In this document: positions 60,515 through 64,000 of the stretch, piece after piece
Layout of the letters: each line of letters starts with the position of its first letter
Numbering within the stretch: the stretch's first letter is position 1
Origin: Rahnella inusitata_A
GTDB lineage: Bacteria; Pseudomonadota; Gammaproteobacteria; Enterobacterales; Enterobacteriaceae
DNA length: 64,000 nt
Assembly (NCBI RefSeq): GCF_965118895.1
Contig: NZ_CBCPJJ010000014.1
Span: 62,001 to 126,000, forward strand
Direction of reading: 5' to 3'
Position numbers and translations under genes: made by a program
Notes under the pieces: generated by a model
What the model was told of the DNA's origin: nothing
The model's database searches: none
Seen by the model: the letters and a program-made list of their open reading frames with translations, nothing else

Positions 60515-61213
60515 TTAAATCGCCACCAGCCCCCGCACATTTTCTGCTTCCATGTCTTCCCCGCGTCCGCGTTTGACGATGCTGCCGCGGGACATCACCA
60601 GGTAGCTGTCGGCCAGATCGGCGGCGAAGTCGTAGAATTGCTCGACCAGCAGGATCGCCATATCGCCTCTGGCGGCCAGTTGTTTGATGACCGTGCCGAT
60701 CTCTTTGATAACGGACGGCTGAATGCCTTCGGTGGGTTCGTCGAGGATCAGCAGGCTGGGTTTGCAGGCCAGCGCCCGGCCAATCGCCAGCTGTTGCTGC
60801 TGGCCGCCGGACAAATCACCGCCGCGGCGATGCTTCATTTCCAGCAGGATCGGGAACAGGTGGTAGATTTCGTCCGGCACCTGTTTCGCATCGCTGCCTG
60901 AAAAGCGCGACAACCCCATCAGCAGATTTTCTTCCACCGTCAGACGCGGAAAAATCTCGCGACCCTGCGGGACGTAGGCGATGCCTGCCTGGACGCGCTG
61001 ATGTGGTCTGCGGGTATTGATCACCTGATCCTGCCAGCGGATAGTGCCGGATTTCGCCGGGATCAGCCCCATCAGGCATTTGAGCAGCGTGGTTTTGCCC
61101 ACGCCGTTGCGCCCGAGCAGGCAGGTGACTTCGCCGATTTTGGCGTCGAACGACAGGCCACGCAGAATATGGCTTCCGCCGTAAAACTGATTAAGTTCAT
61201 TGACTTGCAACAT
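60515..61213 (-). CDS. urtE: Urea-type ABC transporter ATP-binding protein UrtE
   Basis: A 232-residue LivF-like ABC ATPase. Walker A GRNGVGKTT, signature LSGGQQQQLAIGRAL, Walker B LLILDEPTEGIQP and H-loop ILLVEQF. The opening LQVNELNQFYGGSHILRGLSF is typical of UrtE. It should energise import with UrtD across UrtB/UrtC. Ten bases separate it from urtD. The substrate may be urea or a related ureide given the genes downstream. Confidence 0.9.
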   Translation of the reverse strand: MLQVNELNQFYGGSHILRGLSFDAKIGEVTCLLGRNGVGKTTLLKCLMGLIPAKSGTIRWQDQVINTRRPHQRVQAGIAYVPQGREIFPRLTVEENLLMGLSRFSGSDAKQVPDEIYHLFPILLEMKHRRGGDLSGGQQQQLAIGRALACKPSLLILDEPTEGIQPSVIKEIGTVIKQLAARGDMAILLVEQFYDFAADLADSYLVMSRGSIVKRGRGEDMEAENVRGLVAI

Positions 61214-61223
61214 AACTCTTTCC

Positions 61224-62030
61224 TCAGCGTCCTAAATAAACGTCGATAACCTGTTCGTTGGCCTGCACCTGTTTCAGCGAGCCTTCCGCCAGCACCTGCC
61301 CCTGATGTAGCACGGTGACGTGGTCGGCGATGCTTTCGACAAATCCCATATCGTGTTCGACCACCATCAGCGAATGCTTGCCCGCCAGCTGTTTAAACAG
61401 CTCGGCGGTGTATTCGGTTTCGGCGTCGGTCATGCCTGCGGCAGGTTCGTCGAGCAGCAGCAAATGTGGCTCCTGCACCAGCAGCATGCCGATTTCCAGA
61501 AACTGTTTCTGACCGTGCGACAGCAAGCCCGCCGGACGATGTCGTTCGTTCGTCAGCCTCAGCGTGCCGAGCATTTCATCGATGCGGTCGCGCTGTTCGC
61601 TGTTCATTTTGGCGCGCAGGCACGCCCAGACCGATTTATTGGTTTTCTGCGCGATCTCCAGATTTTCAAATACGGTCAGCGCCTCGAAGACCGTCGGCTT
61701 CTGGAATTTGCGACCAATGCCGGACTGCGCGATGCGCACCGGATCGAGTTTGGTCAGATCGGTGCGCTGATCGTAAAACACCCTTCCGCTCTGTGGTTTG
61801 GTTTTACCGGTAATGACGTCCATCAGCGTGGTTTTCCCCGCGCCGTTAGGGCCTATCACGCAGCGCAGTTCGCCGACGCCGATGTTGAGCGACAAGTTGG
61901 TCAGCGCCTTAAAACCATCAAAACTGACGTTGATATTTTCCAGCTGCAAAATCGGATCGGTCTGTTCGCGGTGCCTGTCCGCCAGATGCGGCTGGGTAAA
62001 CAAATCTTCGGTCATGGTCATCGGGCTCAT
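61224..62030 (-). CDS. urtD: Urea-type ABC transporter ATP-binding protein UrtD
   Basis: A 268-residue LivG-like ABC ATPase: Walker A GPNGAGKTT, the family insertion SGIGRKFQKPTVFEALTVFENLE, a degenerate signature LLSHGQKQFLEIGMLL, Walker B LLLLDEPAAGMTD, H-loop VVEHDMGF. KFQKPTVF is characteristic of UrtD. The start codon at 62030 overlaps the urtC stop by one base (TGATG), so they are coupled. ATG codons 3 and 5 codons in are alternatives. Confidence 0.92.
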   Translation of the reverse strand: MSPMTMTEDLFTQPHLADRHREQTDPILQLENINVSFDGFKALTNLSLNIGVGELRCVIGPNGAGKTTLMDVITGKTKPQSGRVFYDQRTDLTKLDPVRIAQSGIGRKFQKPTVFEALTVFENLEIAQKTNKSVWACLRAKMNSEQRDRIDEMLGTLRLTNERHRPAGLLSHGQKQFLEIGMLLVQEPHLLLLDEPAAGMTDAETEYTAELFKQLAGKHSLMVVEHDMGFVESIADHVTVLHQGQVLAEGSLKQVQANEQVIDVYLGR

Positions 62031-63103
62031 CAGGATTTCCTCTTACGCAGCAGGCCAATCACGCCGTGCGGCAGGAACAGCGTCACGACAATGAACATGC
62101 CGCCAAGGACAAACTGCCAGTATTCAGGGATGGCGACGGTGAACCAGCTCTTCGCGCCGTTGACGATGCCAGCGCCCAGAATCGGGCCGATCAGCGTGCC
62201 GCGCCCGCCGAGCGCTACCCAGATGGCGGCTTCGATGGAGTTGGTTGGCGACATTTCGCCTGGATTGATGATGCCGACCTGCGGCACGTACAGCGCGCCC
62301 GCCAGCCCGCACAGCATGGCGGAAACCGTCCAGACGAACAGCTTGAACCCTTTCGGATCGTAGCCGCAGAAAATCAGCCGGTTTTCAGCGTCGCGCACCG
62401 CGGTCAGCACCCGACCATATTTACTGCGCGCCAGCGCAAAGCCCAGCGCCAGACTGGCGACCAGCACGAATACGGTCATCAAAAATAATCCGACGCGGGT
62501 GCCGGTGGCGGTGACCTGAAAACCGAGCAGGGTGGTGAAACCGGTGAAGCCGTTATTGCCGCCAAAACCAGTCTCATTGCGGAAAAACAGCAGCATACCG
62601 GCGTAGGTCAGCGCCTGGGTCATGATCGAAAAATAGACGCCTTTGATTTTCGAGCGAAAGGCAAAGTAGCCGAACACAAACGCCAGCGCACCGGGCACCA
62701 GCACGATCAGGCACAGCGCCCATGCGAAATACTGAGTGCCTGCCCAGAACCACGGCAGCTCGGTCCACGAGAGAAAGGACATAAAATCAGGCAGGCCGCT
62801 GCCCGCCGCCTGGCGCATCAGGTACATGCCCATCGCGTAACCGCCGAGGGCGAAAAACAACCCGTGGCCGAGAGACAGCAGACCGGCGTAGCCCCACACC
62901 AGATCGAGGGCGATCGCGACGATCGCATAGCAGAGGATCTTACCGACCAGCGTCAGAGTGTACGTGGAGATCGAAAGCGGATTCTCCGCCGGCAGCAACG
63001 CCAGAAAAGGCATGACGATCAGCGCGATTAACACCACCGCGCCTGCGGAAATCGCAATCTTCGGCGCTTTTTGTACGCCGGTCAGGGTTAAAGGTTGGCT
63101 CAT
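62030..63103 (-). CDS. urtC: Urea-type ABC transporter permease UrtC
   Basis: A 357-residue LivM-like permease with eight or more hydrophobic helices. The UrtC-type blocks WGYAGLLSLGHGLFFALGGYAMGMYLMRQ, NNGFTGF and VALGGRGTLIGPILGAGIVNGAKSW are visible. Its start overlaps the urtB stop by one base (TGATG). It forms the translocation channel with UrtB. Confidence 0.93.
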   Translation of the reverse strand: MSQPLTLTGVQKAPKIAISAGAVVLIALIVMPFLALLPAENPLSISTYTLTLVGKILCYAIVAIALDLVWGYAGLLSLGHGLFFALGGYAMGMYLMRQAAGSGLPDFMSFLSWTELPWFWAGTQYFAWALCLIVLVPGALAFVFGYFAFRSKIKGVYFSIMTQALTYAGMLLFFRNETGFGGNNGFTGFTTLLGFQVTATGTRVGLFLMTVFVLVASLALGFALARSKYGRVLTAVRDAENRLIFCGYDPKGFKLFVWTVSAMLCGLAGALYVPQVGIINPGEMSPTNSIEAAIWVALGGRGTLIGPILGAGIVNGAKSWFTVAIPEYWQFVLGGMFIVVTLFLPHGVIGLLRKRKS

Positions 63104-64000
63104 CAGTCAATCACCCGGCCTTTGAAGGCGAAGAGTCCCTGCGGACGTTTCTGAATAAACAGGATGATCAGCGCGAGGATCAGGATTTTCCCCAGAACCG
63201 CGCCGATTTCCGGCTCAAGAATTTTGTTCACAATGCCCAGACCAAAGGCCGCGACCACCGTTCCCGCCAGTTGCCCCACGCCGCCGAGCACCACGACCAG
63301 GAAGGAGTCAATGATGTATCCCTGACCGAGTTCGGGGCCGACGTTACCGAGCTGCGAGAGCGCCACGCCGCCCAAGCCTGCGATGCCGGAACCAAGGCCG
63401 AACGCCAGCATATCGACGCGGCCGGTCGGCACACCGCAGCAGGCGGCCATCGCACGGTTTTGCGTTACGGCGCGCACGTTCATGCCGAGGCGCGTTTTAT
63501 TGAGCAGCAGCCACGTCAGCGCGAGCACCAGCAGGACGAAAATGATCACCGCGATGCGGTTGTACGGCAGCACCAGATTTGGCAGCAGCTGAATGCCGCC
63601 GGAGAGCCAGCCGGGGTTAGCGACCTCAAGGTTCTGCGCGCCAAACAGTACGCGCACGCCCTGGATAAGGATCAGGCTGATGCCCCAGGTGGCCAGCAGC
63701 GTTTCCAGCGGGCGGCCATATAAATGGCGGATCACCGTGCGCTCCAGCGCCATACCGATCCCGGCGGTGATGAAAAACGCCACCGGCAGCGCAACCAGCG
63801 GATAAATCGCCAGCAGCCCCGGCGCGTAGTGCTGAAACAGCGACTGCACCATGTATGTCGAATACGAGCCGAGCATTAACATTTCGCCGTGCGCCATGTT
63901 AATCACGCCCAGCAGACCGTAGGTGATCGCCAGCCCCAGTGCGGCGAGCAGCAGAATCGAGCCCAGCGATAAACCGGTAAACGCCTGGCCGAGCAGATCG
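63103..64000 (-). CDS. urtB: Urea-type ABC transporter permease UrtB, 5' end beyond window
   Basis: The leftward frame is open to the window edge, so the N terminus is missing; about 298 C-terminal residues are visible. LivH-like permease with GLAITYGLLGVINMAHGEM, TWGISLILIQGVRVLFG, CGVPTGRVDMLAFGLGSGIAGLGGVAL and GVGQLAGTVVAA, which are UrtB features. A GTG at 63906 is not the start because the conserved helix before it continues in frame. A substrate-binding gene urtA is expected beyond the edge. Confidence 0.93.
   Translation of the reverse strand, partial: DLLGQAFTGLSLGSILLLAALGLAITYGLLGVINMAHGEMLMLGSYSTYMVQSLFQHYAPGLLAIYPLVALPVAFFITAGIGMALERTVIRHLYGRPLETLLATWGISLILIQGVRVLFGAQNLEVANPGWLSGGIQLLPNLVLPYNRIAVIIFVLLVLALTWLLLNKTRLGMNVRAVTQNRAMAACCGVPTGRVDMLAFGLGSGIAGLGGVALSQLGNVGPELGQGYIIDSFLVVVLGGVGQLAGTVVAAFGLGIVNKILEPEIGAVLGKILILALIILFIQKRPQGLFAFKGRVID

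Noticed and set aside
61320..62363. Long open frame of 347 codons opposite urtD/urtC
   Set aside because: It runs across the junction of two conserved transporter genes on the other strand and resembles no protein.

Overview
This 64 kb window is a chromosomal segment of a gamma-proteobacterium of the order Enterobacterales. Almost every housekeeping protein reads as a close relative of an E. coli protein (GlyQ/GlyS, MtlA/MtlD/MtlR, YibL, SodA, FdoGHI, FdhD/FdhE, AldB, MdfA, WecH, Tag, YiaC, YiaD, YiaF). The gene order is not that of E. coli: it joins the E. coli 80-81 min block (yiaD-tag-glyQS-mtl-yibL-yibF-aldB) with the 88 min block (yiiM-sodA-fdhD-fdo-fdhE). That mix, the sugar and ketogluconate loci and two chemoreceptors suggest a plant- or environment-associated Yersiniaceae-type genus (for example Rahnella, Rouxiella or Ewingella). 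The genus is an inference; no rRNA gene is present. Coding DNA is GC-rich apart from a few AT-rich patches. No tRNA, rRNA, IS element, prophage or CRISPR array was seen.

Layout. 1-1540: start of a KguE-like 2-ketogluconate gene and a PtxS-like LacI regulator with a palindromic operator between them. 1608-6248: raffinose/melibiose-type locus (permease, alpha-galactosidase, RafR-like regulator and operator). 6350-10449: yiaD, yiaC, tag and an autotransporter esterase. 10616-15522: glyQS, yiaF lipoprotein and a periplasmic DsbA-like protein. 15523-19912: mannitol operon mtlA-mtlD-mtlR behind four CRP-like sites. 19918-25443: LysE exporter/MocR pair, yibL, yiiM and an HBM-type chemoreceptor with a sigma-28 promoter. 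25717-26337: sodA with a Fur box. 26552-28443: an inserted two-gene ATPase + HNH nuclease module that looks like a Septu (PtuA/PtuB-type) anti-phage system. 28497-37385: fdhD, fdoGHI-fdhE, yibF, aldB. 37510-39980: mdfA and wecH. 39981-40764: AT-rich patch with a frameshifted orphan gene. 40938-46606: GlxA-type regulator, cysteine hydrolase, DJ-1/PfpI protein, L-idonate dehydrogenase, BenE transporter, two acetyltransferases. 46621-51771: unknown exported protein, second chemoreceptor with a sigma-28 promoter, GST, acetyltransferase, small stress-type proteins. 51785-64000: an AllS-like regulator and a long leftward nitrogen-scavenging cluster: urea-type ABC transporter (urtBCDE), biuret-hydrolase-like enzyme, the three oxamate carbamoyltransferase-type proteins (AllH/AllF/AllG type), carbamate kinase, a lone AtzF C-terminal domain and an NCS1 permease.

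How the parts fit. Three points stand out. (1) The Septu-like pair sits between fdhD and sodA without a reverse transcriptase. (2) Formate dehydrogenase FdoG carries a TGT cysteine at residue 196, where E. coli has TGA-encoded selenocysteine, and the yibF-aldB interval that holds selAB in E. coli is only about 100 bp here. Together these suggest loss of the selenocysteine machinery. (3) The right-end cluster looks like a complete route to import small ureido/amide compounds, hydrolyse them and recover ATP, CO2 and ammonia from carbamoyl phosphate, in a combination I do not recognise as a standard described operon. A family of GC-rich REP-like hairpin repeats (three loci) and two inverted repeats overlapping ribosome-binding sites are further structure outside the genes.
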